Shown here one piece after another: positions 55,239 through 63,259 of a stretch of DNA of 64,000 nucleotides. The notes under the pieces were generated by a model. That model worked only from the letters and a program-made list of their open reading frames with translations. It did no database searches and had not been told where the DNA came from. Numbering within the stretch: position 1 is the first letter of the stretch; every line of letters begins with the position of its first letter. Origin of the DNA: Solidesulfovibrio aerotolerans (lineage in GTDB: Bacteria > Desulfobacterota > Desulfovibrionia > Desulfovibrionales > Desulfovibrionaceae); contig NZ_WVUD01000015.1 of the NCBI RefSeq assembly GCF_009856865.1, positions 1 through 64,000 of the forward strand. Direction: 5' to 3'. Position numbers and translations under genes: made by a program.

Positions 55239-55937
55239 ATGGCCCAGAGTATTCTGGTGGTCGATGATGACCCGCATATTCGCGAAATTATTTGTTTTGC
55301 CCTGGCCAAGGCCGGATACGAAACCCTGATTGCCGGGGACGGTGCCGCGGCGCTGGAGCTGTTTGCGGCATCCCCGACCGGGCTTATCGTCTTGGATATC
55401 GGCCTGCCGGAAATGGACGGGCTTGAGGTCTGTCGGCAACTGCGCAAGACCAGCGAGGTGCCAATCCTGTTTCTTTCGGCCCGCGACGAGGAGATCGACC
55501 GAGTGCTGGGCCTGGAAATCGGGGGCGATGACTATGTGGTCAAACCGTTTAGCCCTCGCGAACTCGTGGCGAGGGTCAACGCCATCTTAAAGCGGTCGCG
55601 CCCAAAGCCGCTCCCTGTCGGGGTAGGGCGTTTTTCCCACGGCGGCCTGGAGCTTGACGCGCCAGGCCATGTCACGCTGTTTGCCAACGTTTTGGTCGAG
55701 TTGACGGCCATTGAGTTCGCCATTCTCAAAACATTGCTGGCCAGGCCCAGCCAGGTGCTCACCCGCGAGCAAATCCTTGATGCGGCCTACCCAGGGGCCT
55801 GTCAGGTGGCGGATCGCACCATCGACAGCCATATCCGCAATATCCGGGCCAAATTGGCCGAGGCCGGCTGCGCCCATGCGGTGGAGACTGTCCACGGGGT
55901 CGGCTTCAAGCTTGGTCCCTGCGAGAAGGCTACGTGA
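55239..55937 (+). CDS. OmpR/CreB-family response regulator
   Basis: 232 aa. Receiver domain (1-115): ILVVDDDPHIREI, phospho-acceptor Asp in GLIVLDIGLPEMDG (53) and VVKPFSP Lys. Winged-helix output (about 130-228): LELDAPGHVTLFANVLVELTAIEF and RTIDSHIRNIRAKL. It activates or represses promoters when phosphorylated by the adjacent kinase. The stop overlaps the kinase start (GTGA). Confidence 0.94.
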   Translation: MAQSILVVDDDPHIREIICFALAKAGYETLIAGDGAAALELFAASPTGLIVLDIGLPEMDGLEVCRQLRKTSEVPILFLSARDEEIDRVLGLEIGGDDYVVKPFSPRELVARVNAILKRSRPKPLPVGVGRFSHGGLELDAPGHVTLFANVLVELTAIEFAILKTLLARPSQVLTREQILDAAYPGACQVADRTIDSHIRNIRAKLAEAGCAHAVETVHGVGFKLGPCEKAT

Positions 55938-57619
55938 ACCCGAGTCAAGGCCTAGGTATTCCCCAGGTCCGGCCCAAATGGCGTCCTCGGCTCGGGCTTT
56001 GCGTGGCCCTGATGCTTTTAAGCGTCCTCATGTTGCCGCTTATGGGCCTCTTTTTTTTCCGAATTTATGAAAATCAGCTCATCCACCAGACCGAAGCGGA
56101 ACTGATCGGGCAAAGTGCGGTGCTGGCCGCGCGTTTGGGCCGACAGATCGAGGCTTTGCCGATACCGGACGAACTGTTGGGCCCCTGGGTTGCGCCAAGC
56201 CCGCCAGGGCTGGAATTTGATCCGCGCCGGCCGATTCTGCCCCGGCTTGATCTTGCCGGCGACGCCCTGGGCCCCAGGCGTCCCGAGGCGCAACCGCCGG
56301 CTGTGCCGCCTTCGCCGCTTTACCTGGCCCTTGGCGAAGAGCTGGCCCCGGAACTGGTCGAGACGCAAAAGATCACTTTGGCCGGTTTTCGCGTGCTCGA
56401 TCCCCAGGGCGTGGTGATTGCCGGCCGCGAAGAAATTGGTCTTTCGCTGGCGGCGTGCGAGGAGGTCAAGGCGGCCTTACAAGGCACGTTTCAAAGTGTT
56501 TTGCGGCTGCGGGTCTCCAAGCATGAACCGCCACCGCTGTATTCGTTGAGCCGGGGAAGTCGGGTGCGCGTTTTTACCGCCATGCCGGTTGTGGTTCGCA
56601 ACCACGTGGCTGGCGTCATATACGCCTCGCGCACACCCTCCAACGTGCTGCAACATCTTTATATCGAACGCACCAAAGTCGGGTTGGCCACGCTGTGCAT
56701 GCTGGCCCTCACCTTGGTTATCGGCTTGCTGTTCCACCGCACCCTGACTGGTCCCATCCGCGAGTTGGTGGTCCGCACCCGGGCCATTGCCAAGGGAGAC
56801 CGGCAGGCTATCCAGCCGTTATCCCGCCATGGCACCCAGGAAATAGCCGCCTTGACCCAGGGGTTTCTCGATATGGCCGGCAGTCTGGCCGCGCGCTCGG
56901 ATTTTATGGCCACGTTTGCGGCCCATGTTTCCCACGAATTGAAATCGCCTTTGACTGCGATCAAGGGGGCGGCGGAACTCTTGCGCGACGACCTGGACGC
57001 CGGGCCGGATGCTATGGATGACGCGGCCAAAAGGCGCTTTCTCGATAACATCATCACCGACACGCAGCAGCTTGCCGCCATCGTCAACCGTTTGCGCGAA
57101 CTCGCCCAAGCCGAAACCCAGCCCACCGCAGGCTGCACGAGCCTTACGCAGGTGAGCGCCGCTTTGCGCGCCGGCTTTCCCGGGCTGCGTTTTGTTCTCC
57201 ACGGCGACACGGAGCAACTGTTGGCCATTTCGGCCGAAAACCTCCGTATTGTGCTGGCGCATCTGGCGGATAACGCCGTGCGGCATGGCGCGGACGAACT
57301 TGTTCTCAGTGTGGAGGACAAAGGCGACTGGGCCTGGGTGGAGCACGCTTTCAAGCCGCCGGACGGACAAGCTCTGCGCGCAAAAAACCAAGGCGACGCT
57401 GTGTTGCTGACCGTACGCGACAATGGTCGGGGGATTTCCCCCAACAACCGTGACAAGATTTTCAACAATTTTTTCACCACCCGGCGGACCCAGGGTGGCA
57501 CGGGCATGGGACTTTCCATTGTCCGCGCCATGCTGGCGGCGCATGGCGGGTCGATTGAACTGCTGGAAAGCGCTTTGGGAGCGGTCTTTGCCCTGCGGAT
57601 TCCTGGTGGTCATTCGTAA
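55934..57619 (+). CDS. CreC-like sensor histidine kinase
   Basis: 561 aa from a GTG overlapping the regulator stop. Membrane helix 1 (about 20-42), a periplasmic sensor of about 200 residues, helix 2 (about 253-275), HAMP, then HisKA with the phospho-acceptor His in FAAHVSHELKSPLTAIKG (about 335). The ATPase domain is compact: ADNAVRHGADEL, TVRDNGRGISPNNRDKIF and GGTGMGLSIVRAML. The layout resembles CreC. A proline-rich stretch (about 105-120) lies in the sensor. Partner of the regulator at 55239. Confidence 0.92.
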   Translation: MNPSQGLGIPQVRPKWRPRLGLCVALMLLSVLMLPLMGLFFFRIYENQLIHQTEAELIGQSAVLAARLGRQIEALPIPDELLGPWVAPSPPGLEFDPRRPILPRLDLAGDALGPRRPEAQPPAVPPSPLYLALGEELAPELVETQKITLAGFRVLDPQGVVIAGREEIGLSLAACEEVKAALQGTFQSVLRLRVSKHEPPPLYSLSRGSRVRVFTAMPVVVRNHVAGVIYASRTPSNVLQHLYIERTKVGLATLCMLALTLVIGLLFHRTLTGPIRELVVRTRAIAKGDRQAIQPLSRHGTQEIAALTQGFLDMAGSLAARSDFMATFAAHVSHELKSPLTAIKGAAELLRDDLDAGPDAMDDAAKRRFLDNIITDTQQLAAIVNRLRELAQAETQPTAGCTSLTQVSAALRAGFPGLRFVLHGDTEQLLAISAENLRIVLAHLADNAVRHGADELVLSVEDKGDWAWVEHAFKPPDGQALRAKNQGDAVLLTVRDNGRGISPNNRDKIFNNFFTTRRTQGGTGMGLSIVRAMLAAHGGSIELLESALGAVFALRIPGGHS

Positions 57620-57691
57620 GGACGCGCGCAGACGTCAGCGGGGCAGGGAGTGGGGCTGGGGCGGCGCGTCAGGATAACGCGCGGTTAAAAA

Positions 57692-57724
57692 AAACGGGCC
57701 AAGACTATAAGTCCTGGCCCGTTT
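57692..57724. terminator. bidirectional terminator
   Basis: AAACGGGCCA pairs with TGGCCCGTTT, with GAC/GTC inside. It serves the kinase gene (+) and the RNA-binding protein gene (-). Confidence 0.8.
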
Positions 57725-57798
57725 GTCTATCGTTTCAGCGCCCGGCAGACGAACTACCGGATTGTGTTGCGGCGTAATTGGAGCCGCAACGCAGCAGA

Positions 57799-58107
57799 CT
57801 ACCAGCGACCGCCGCCGCCACCGTAGCCGCCACGACCGCCACCGCCGCCGCCGCCGGAGCGGGGCTTGTCCTGGGCCTCGTTGACCTTCAGGGTACGACC
57901 GCCGAGTTCCTTGCCGTCCAGATTCTGGATGGCGGCGGCGGCGCCCGCATCGTCCATTTCGACGAAACCGAATCCGCGCAGGCGTCCGGTCTCACGGTCC
58001 GTGATGAGATTGACGCTCAACACTTCGCCGTAGGCGGAAAAATGGTCACGGATATCGTTTTCGGTGGAAGAGAAGGACAAGTTACCGACATACAGTTTCT
58101 TCGACAT
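57799..58107 (-). CDS. glycine-rich RNA-recognition-motif protein
   Basis: 102 aa. A single RRM (1-78) with RNP2 KLYVGNLSF and RNP1 RLRGFGFVEM, both with the aromatic residues that stack on RNA bases. A Gly/Arg-rich tail (GGGGGGRGGYGGGGGRW) follows. Bacterial relatives of this Rbp type are small, often cold- or stress-induced RNA chaperones. Monocistronic; terminator at 57692. The 58108-58757 gap upstream holds no gene I can support. Confidence 0.92.
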   Translation of the reverse strand: MSKKLYVGNLSFSSTENDIRDHFSAYGEVLSVNLITDRETGRLRGFGFVEMDDAGAAAAIQNLDGKELGGRTLKVNEAQDKPRSGGGGGGGRGGYGGGGGRW

Positions 58108-58757
58108 GGCTAGGCTATGACTCCGGTATTTGGCATGGGCTGATTTCGTCTATGGGCTCGGTCTGGCTCGAAAATTCCAATGGGCGAATGTCATCATGCA
58201 CGTTGATGGAATGAGGTATACTAACCGGACATGGAAATTGCGCAACCCAAAATATTCGTCAGACCAAAATTTAATTTTTCTTTTAAATCTTTATAAAACA
58301 GTATGATGGCGACTTTGCTCGGAGAAGGGCGGGGGAAGAAAGAAAAAATTTTTTTCTTGCGTTTGCAAAGGCAATCACAGCGGCCCGTGCCCCGGCCCGC
58401 GGGCAGGTGGCGAGTGCGGGGAGCCGTGTTGTCTGCAAATTGTCATAATATGGCGGAACTAATAGTTTTGTTGTGCAAGCAACCAAATCTGTCCCGTTTG
58501 GACTGCGGGGAGGCGGGCCGGGCCGAAAAGGAAATGCGCGGCAGCCTGCAGCACCCGCCGGGGCCCAGGAGCCGGTTTCGCCCGTGGGCGTCGCTGCCGC
58601 ACCCGGCAACGTGCGCGCCGGCAGCGGGCATGTCCCGCTTTATGCTGCGGGCAAATGGTGCCGTCGGCCGAACGCGCCTCGGCGGCGGGCAGGGCATCCG
58701 GCAACACGCTCAAAACGAGCTGCATCGGCGAGGTCGGCCAAGCGCGCGCCGGCCAAG

Positions 58758-59795
58758 CTACACTTTGCGGATATCGAGTTCCCGCACGAGGTGGCGCAGG
58801 GTGCGGGGGCTGATGTCCAGGCGCGCCGCCGTTTGGGTCCGGTCGCCGCCGCAGGCGGCAAAGGCCCGCAGGATGGCTTGGGTCTTGGCCTGGCGCACCG
58901 CCTCGTCCAGAGTCACGGCCGTGTCCGGCTCAGGGCTGCGTGGCGTGATCTCGCCGCCAAGGCGCATGTCCTCGGGCAGATCGCCGGCATCGATGGGGCC
59001 TTCGCGGCTTAAAAGGGCCAGCCGTTCGATGAGGTTTTTAAGCTCGCGCACATTGCCCGGCCAGTCGTGCCCCGTCAGCTCGGTCAGCGCCGCCTTGGTG
59101 AAGCGCAGCCCCGGCTTGTGGTAGCGCTGGCGGTAGATCGACAGAAAATACTCAGCCAGAAAAACGATATCGCCGCTGCGCTGGCGCAAAGGCGGCAGGA
59201 CCAGTGGCACGACGTTTAAGCGGTAATAGAGGTCGGCCCGAAACGCCCCCTGGCGCACCATCTCCGGCAGCGTCCGGTTGGTGGCGGCCACGATGCGGGC
59301 CGCAAAGCGGATGGGGCGTTCCCCGCCCAGGCGGCGAAACGACCGCTCCTCCAGGACGCGCAAAAAATCCACCTGATTAATCGCCGGGATTTCCCCCACC
59401 TCGTCCAGAAACAGCGTTCCGTCGCCAGCCATTTCAAAGATGCCGCGCTGGGCCTTGGACGCGCCGGTAAAGGCTCCGGCCTCGTGGCCGAAGAACTTGT
59501 CGGCAAACAATTCTCCCTTGAGCACGCCGCAGTTGACCGGGACAAAGGGTTTCTTGCGCCGCCGGCTGAGGTTGTGGATGCACTGGGCCAGCAGTTCCTT
59601 GCCGGTGCCGGTTTCGCCGGAAATGAGCACGCAAGCGTCAGATGGGGCGATCTGGGTAGCCAGGTCGTAAACGGCCTGCATCTCAGCGGAACAAAAGAGG
59701 AATTCAGCCTCCGGCGGGGCCTGTCCGGCGGTGACGGGGTCGTCGGCGTCCAGCGGCAAATATTTGCCGCAAAGCAATATGCTGGAATCACTCAT
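58758..59795 (-). CDS. sigma-54-dependent activator, divergent from the TauE operon
   Basis: 345 aa from ATG 59795 (GGGAAAG upstream). A short N-terminal region (1-35) without a sensor domain is followed by a complete AAA+ domain: GETGTGKE, GHEAGAFTGASKA, LFLDEVGEIP and NWPGNVRELKNL. The C-terminal Fis-type helix-turn-helix reads GDRTQTAARLDISPRTLRHLV. With no receiver or ligand domain, control may come from a partner protein or expression level. It probably acts on the divergent exporter genes, whose control region has two palindromes and a -24/-12 match. Confidence 0.9.
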   Translation of the reverse strand: MSDSSILLCGKYLPLDADDPVTAGQAPPEAEFLFCSAEMQAVYDLATQIAPSDACVLISGETGTGKELLAQCIHNLSRRRKKPFVPVNCGVLKGELFADKFFGHEAGAFTGASKAQRGIFEMAGDGTLFLDEVGEIPAINQVDFLRVLEERSFRRLGGERPIRFAARIVAATNRTLPEMVRQGAFRADLYYRLNVVPLVLPPLRQRSGDIVFLAEYFLSIYRQRYHKPGLRFTKAALTELTGHDWPGNVRELKNLIERLALLSREGPIDAGDLPEDMRLGGEITPRSPEPDTAVTLDEAVRQAKTQAILRAFAACGGDRTQTAARLDISPRTLRHLVRELDIRKV

Positions 59796-59879
59796 CTTAT
59801 ACTTTCCCTGCCGGCCACGCCGCACACGGCAAAACGGATTCGTCCAGGCAATCATGCGCTCTAAGCCGAAAAATGACAA

Positions 59880-59916
59880 CGGCAAAAAATTGCCGACGTG
59901 CGGCGAAACTTTGCCG
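59880..59916. promoter_or_regulatory. paired palindromes, probable activator binding sites
   Basis: CGGCAAAAAATTGCCG (59880-59895) and CGGCGAAACTTTGCCG (59901-59916) are two copies of one 16-bp inverted repeat with centres 21 bp apart, two helical turns. They lie between the activator gene and the TauE gene. Confidence 0.7.
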
Positions 59917-59923
59917 TTTTACC

Positions 59924-59939
59924 AGGGGCTGAAAGTGCT
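59924..59939 (+). promoter_or_regulatory. probable sigma-54 promoter of the TauE operon
   Basis: AGGGGCTGAAAGTGCT has GG and GC separated by ten bases and matches the -24/-12 pattern at GG, C, TGC and T. It lies about 170 bp before the TauE start and next to the paired palindromes. Confidence 0.5.
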
Positions 59940-60107
59940 AACATGCTTTATTTACAGTTAATTCAAAAAGGCACAATCCTTGATAAGAGGGGGGTCAGAA
60001 GGGACGGTTCGCCTGCGGATACAGCGAGCCCCTGTTTCGACCCGAGCCGCCGGCCGGGCCGGACGCCCACCCACCACACCATTTCGGAAAAGGAGAACGA
60101 GAGGATC

Positions 60108-61079
60108 ATGAAGCGGCAAATTTTACTCAAAGCGGGCCTGCCGGTCCTCGCGGCTGCCCTGCTGATTGCGGTCTTCGCCATGGCGGCCCAGAACGATGCG
60201 GCCGTGACCCAGGCCCTCGATCAGGCCGGTGTCACCGGCCCCTGGTGGATGTGGCCCCTAATTCTGCTGTTTTTCTGTTTCATCCTCGGCATCATCGCGG
60301 TGCTGGCCGGTGTCGGCGGCGGCGTGCTCTACGTGCCACTCGTCAGCGGCTTTTTCCCCTTCCACCTCGACTTCGTGCGCGGCGCGGGCCTGATGGTTGC
60401 CTTGGCTGGCGCTTTGGCCGCTGGTCCGGGTCTGCTCAAGCGCAACCTGGCCTCATTGCGCCTGGCTTTGCCTGTGGCCCTTATCGCCTCGTCCTGCGCC
60501 ATTGTCGGTGCCTTGATCGGTCTGGCCCTGCCCACCAACGTGGTCCAGATCGCTCTGGGTGCCACCATCCTTTTTATCGCCCTCCTGATCCTCAAGTCGA
60601 AAAACGTGGCCGTGCCCGAGGTCAAAAATCCCGATGCCCTGGGCATTGCGCTGGGCATGAACGGCGTCTACCACGACGCCTCCTCGGGCCAGGACTATGC
60701 CTGGAAGACCCACCGCACCCTGCCCGGTCTGCTCATGTTTATCATCATCGGCGTCATGGCCGGCATGTTCGGCCTGGGCGCTGGCTGGGCCAACGTCCCG
60801 GTCTTAAACCTCATGATGGGCGTGCCGCTCAAAGTTGCCGTGGGCACGTCGAAGTTCCTGCTCTCGATCACCGACACCTCGGCCGCCTGGATCTATTTGA
60901 ACCAGGGCTGCGTCATTCCGCTTATGGCCATTCCGTCCATCGTGGGCCTTATGTTCGGTTCCTTTGTGGGCGTGCGGCTGTTGGCCAAGGCCAAGCCGAA
61001 GTTTATCCGTTACATGGTCATTGGCGTCTTGCTGTTTGCCGGAGCCAAAGCGCTGCTTAAGGGCCTGGGCATCGGCTGA
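60108..61079 (+). CDS. TauE/SafE family sulfite or organosulfonate exporter
   Basis: 323 aa from ATG 60108 (GAGAGGA upstream). Eight or so hydrophobic segments: MWPLILLFFCFILGIIAVLAGVGGGVLYVPL begins the first repeat (described here in part as VGGGVLYVPLVSG) and FIIIGVMAGMFGLGAGWANV the second, the two glycine-rich halves typical of the family. It probably exports sulfite, sulfonates or a related anion across the inner membrane; the substrate is not decided by sequence. It leads the operon with genes at 61126, 61633, 62907 and 63260. Confidence 0.9.
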   Translation: MKRQILLKAGLPVLAAALLIAVFAMAAQNDAAVTQALDQAGVTGPWWMWPLILLFFCFILGIIAVLAGVGGGVLYVPLVSGFFPFHLDFVRGAGLMVALAGALAAGPGLLKRNLASLRLALPVALIASSCAIVGALIGLALPTNVVQIALGATILFIALLILKSKNVAVPEVKNPDALGIALGMNGVYHDASSGQDYAWKTHRTLPGLLMFIIIGVMAGMFGLGAGWANVPVLNLMMGVPLKVAVGTSKFLLSITDTSAAWIYLNQGCVIPLMAIPSIVGLMFGSFVGVRLLAKAKPKFIRYMVIGVLLFAGAKALLKGLGIG

Positions 61080-61125
61080 GCCGCATTTGCCCCCAACCAC
61101 GATACCACACTCTACGGAGACTTTC

Positions 61126-61545
61126 ATGAGCACCGATACCACACAGACCCCGGCTGAACAGGTTGTTTATTCCAACATGCTCTTCTACGGCTGCTGGGGC
61201 TCCCTGGGCCTTATGGCCGTGACCTATCTGCTGTATATCTCGGGTCTGGTCACCCCCCACGTGCCGCTGGATACCGTGACCCAACTCTGGTCCCAGCCGG
61301 TCAAGGTCTATCTGGAAAAGGGCAACGTCCCCACGGGCTGGGGCTGGCTCAAACTCATCGGCCAGGGCGATTTCCTCAATTTCACCGGCGTGGTGCTTTT
61401 ATCGGGCATGACCATCCTGTGCTATCTGCCGCTGATCGGCGCCTATATGAAAAAGAAGGAGCCGATTTTCGCTACCATCGCCGTGCTGGAAATCCTGGTG
61501 CTCGCCTTTGCCGCTTCCGGCATTGTCGGTGGCGGGGGACACTAG
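61126..61545 (+). CDS. small membrane protein after TauE (DUF1634-like)
   Basis: 139 aa from ATG 61126, with GGAGA upstream. Three clear hydrophobic segments (about 18-40, 80-103 and 112-134) with a soluble loop between the first two. Such proteins regularly follow TauE exporters in sulfate reducers and are probably accessory subunits (inference). 46 bp after the exporter gene. Confidence 0.75.
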   Translation: MSTDTTQTPAEQVVYSNMLFYGCWGSLGLMAVTYLLYISGLVTPHVPLDTVTQLWSQPVKVYLEKGNVPTGWGWLKLIGQGDFLNFTGVVLLSGMTILCYLPLIGAYMKKKEPIFATIAVLEILVLAFAASGIVGGGGH

Positions 61546-61632
61546 GCCGGGCGGCCCTGCTTCCCTGTCGTCGGCGGTTCGCGTAATGCATGGATATCGC
61601 GTCAAGCGAAACGCCGCAGGCATGGAGGAGTG

Positions 61633-62910
61633 ATGGCAACAGCAACGAATGAGGCGGATTGGTTTGCCGAAGGTGGCGTGGATTTGCCCGGGTTTTTTGA
61701 CGCCATGCCCCTGGGGGCGGCGATCTACGACACCCTCGGGCGGGTCGTGCACCTCAATGCCTCGTTGCGACGGTTGACCGGTTTCCGACTGGACGAGGCC
61801 CGGGGACTGCCCTGTCGGCACGTCCTGCGCACAGCGCTGTGCGGCCGCGACTGCCCCCACCTGCGCGGGGGGGGCTGCGAGCAGTCCCTGGAAACCGACA
61901 TCGTCAATCGGGGCAGGCGAAAGATACCGGTGCGTTTAAGCACCCGGTGTCTGCGCAACCGGGATGGCGAGCTTTTGTACCGCGTGGACTTTGTGGAAGA
62001 GCTGGACCAGCGGGAGACCGACGGCATGTTGACGAAAAAGTCCGGCCTGGGGGCGCTGATCGGCAAGAGCGCGGTGATGGAAGGCATCCTCTCGGTGCTG
62101 CCGGAGTGTGCCCGGTCCGAACGCCCGGTGCTGCTGGTCGGGGAGACCGGCACGGGCAAGGATCTCATCGCCGAACTTGTCCATGAAAGCTCCTTGCGCG
62201 CCAAACGCCCGTTTTTGCGCATGAATCTCGGTTTCCTGCCCGCGAATCTGCTCGAAGCCGAGCTTTTCGGCCGCGTGGCCGAGGAAGGCTCGGGCCTGGA
62301 GGAGATTCGCGGTCGTTTCCAGGAGGCGACCGGCGGCAGCATGTTCTTCCCGGAACTCTCCGACGCGCCCCTGTCCCTGCAGCAGCGCCTGGCCGCCTTT
62401 CTCGATACCGGAACCATCTGTCCGCTGGGCGAAAAAACGCCCCAGCCGGTGGATGTCCGGCTGTTGTTTGCCACCCAGCGCAATCCCGAGGAACTGGCGG
62501 CCAAGGGCCTGCTTGACCCGGAATTTTACAAGCACTTAAGCGTCCTGCGCCTCGATCTGCCGCCGCTGCGGCAGCGCGGCGAGGATCTGCCCTTTTTGCT
62601 GGCCTACTTTGCCGAACGCTTTGCCGAGCGCTTTAAAAAAAGCGTGAAAGGCTTTTCCCCGGAAGCCATGAGCGTGCTGGCCGAATATCCCTATCCGGGC
62701 AATGTGCGCGAGCTGCGAAACATTGTCGAATACGCGGTCATGACCTCCAAGACGCCGCTGATTGTCCCGGCCAACCTGCCGGTCTACGTGCCGGTGCGCC
62801 CGGCTGGGGCTGCAGAGGAAGTGCCCAGTCTGGGGGCAATAGCGGATGCGCCCAAACCCAAGGCGGCCAAGGCCAAAAAAGAGCCGGCCGGCAAGAGGAG
62901 CGGGACATGA
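61633..62910 (+). CDS. PAS plus AAA+ protein related to sigma-54 activators, key motifs lost
   Basis: About 426 aa, ATG 61633 with GGAGG upstream. N-terminal PAS domain (about 15-130) with clustered cysteines (CRHVLRTALCGRDCPH, then CEQS and TRCLRN), which could bind metal or sense redox. The AAA+ domain has Walker A GETGTGKD, but the GAFTGA loop is replaced (FGRVAEEGSGLEE) and Walker B reads MFFPELSD, with Pro where the catalytic Asp is expected. YPGNVRELRN is kept. There is no helix-turn-helix; the end is a Lys/Ala/Pro tail. It probably cannot activate sigma-54 polymerase and may be a signalling adaptor. Confidence 0.85.
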   Translation: MATATNEADWFAEGGVDLPGFFDAMPLGAAIYDTLGRVVHLNASLRRLTGFRLDEARGLPCRHVLRTALCGRDCPHLRGGGCEQSLETDIVNRGRRKIPVRLSTRCLRNRDGELLYRVDFVEELDQRETDGMLTKKSGLGALIGKSAVMEGILSVLPECARSERPVLLVGETGTGKDLIAELVHESSLRAKRPFLRMNLGFLPANLLEAELFGRVAEEGSGLEEIRGRFQEATGGSMFFPELSDAPLSLQQRLAAFLDTGTICPLGEKTPQPVDVRLLFATQRNPEELAAKGLLDPEFYKHLSVLRLDLPPLRQRGEDLPFLLAYFAERFAERFKKSVKGFSPEAMSVLAEYPYPGNVRELRNIVEYAVMTSKTPLIVPANLPVYVPVRPAGAAEEVPSLGAIADAPKPKAAKAKKEPAGKRSGT

Positions 62911-63257
62911 GCGGACATCGGGTATTGATTGCCCTTCGCGGCAACGAGGTGGCCTGGCGTTTCGATAAAACGGCCGAGGCCCTGGTCTGTGCCATTGACG
63001 ATGACGGGACGGTGACGTCGCAATCCGAAATCATCTTCGCCTGCTACTCGGCCGAGGATCTGTGTGAATACGTGCTGGCCCACAACATCGACACCGTTGT
63101 GGCCGGCGGTATGGAAGAAGAGTATTATCATTACCTGCGCTGGAAGCGGGTGGACGTCATTGACAACGTGGCCGGCGAACTCGGCCCGGTGCTGGAGCGT
63201 CTGGCCGGGGGGCGGCTCAGTTCCGGGGACATCCTGTTTCCCCAAGGCGAGGGCTGA
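62907..63257 (+). CDS. NifX/NifB-C-like dinitrogenase cofactor-domain protein
   Basis: 116 aa, overlapping the previous gene by 4 bp (ATGA). It has the small alpha/beta fold of the dinitrogenase iron-molybdenum cofactor family: VLIALRGNEVAWRFDKTAEALV opening, AEDLCEYVLAHNIDTVVAGGMEE middle. Many members occur away from nif genes in anaerobes and may bind metal clusters. No nif gene is in the window. Placement between an AAA+ PAS protein and a kinase suggests a signalling or redox role (inference). Confidence 0.8.
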   Translation: MSGHRVLIALRGNEVAWRFDKTAEALVCAIDDDGTVTSQSEIIFACYSAEDLCEYVLAHNIDTVVAGGMEEEYYHYLRWKRVDVIDNVAGELGPVLERLAGGRLSSGDILFPQGEG

Positions 63258-63259
63258 TC

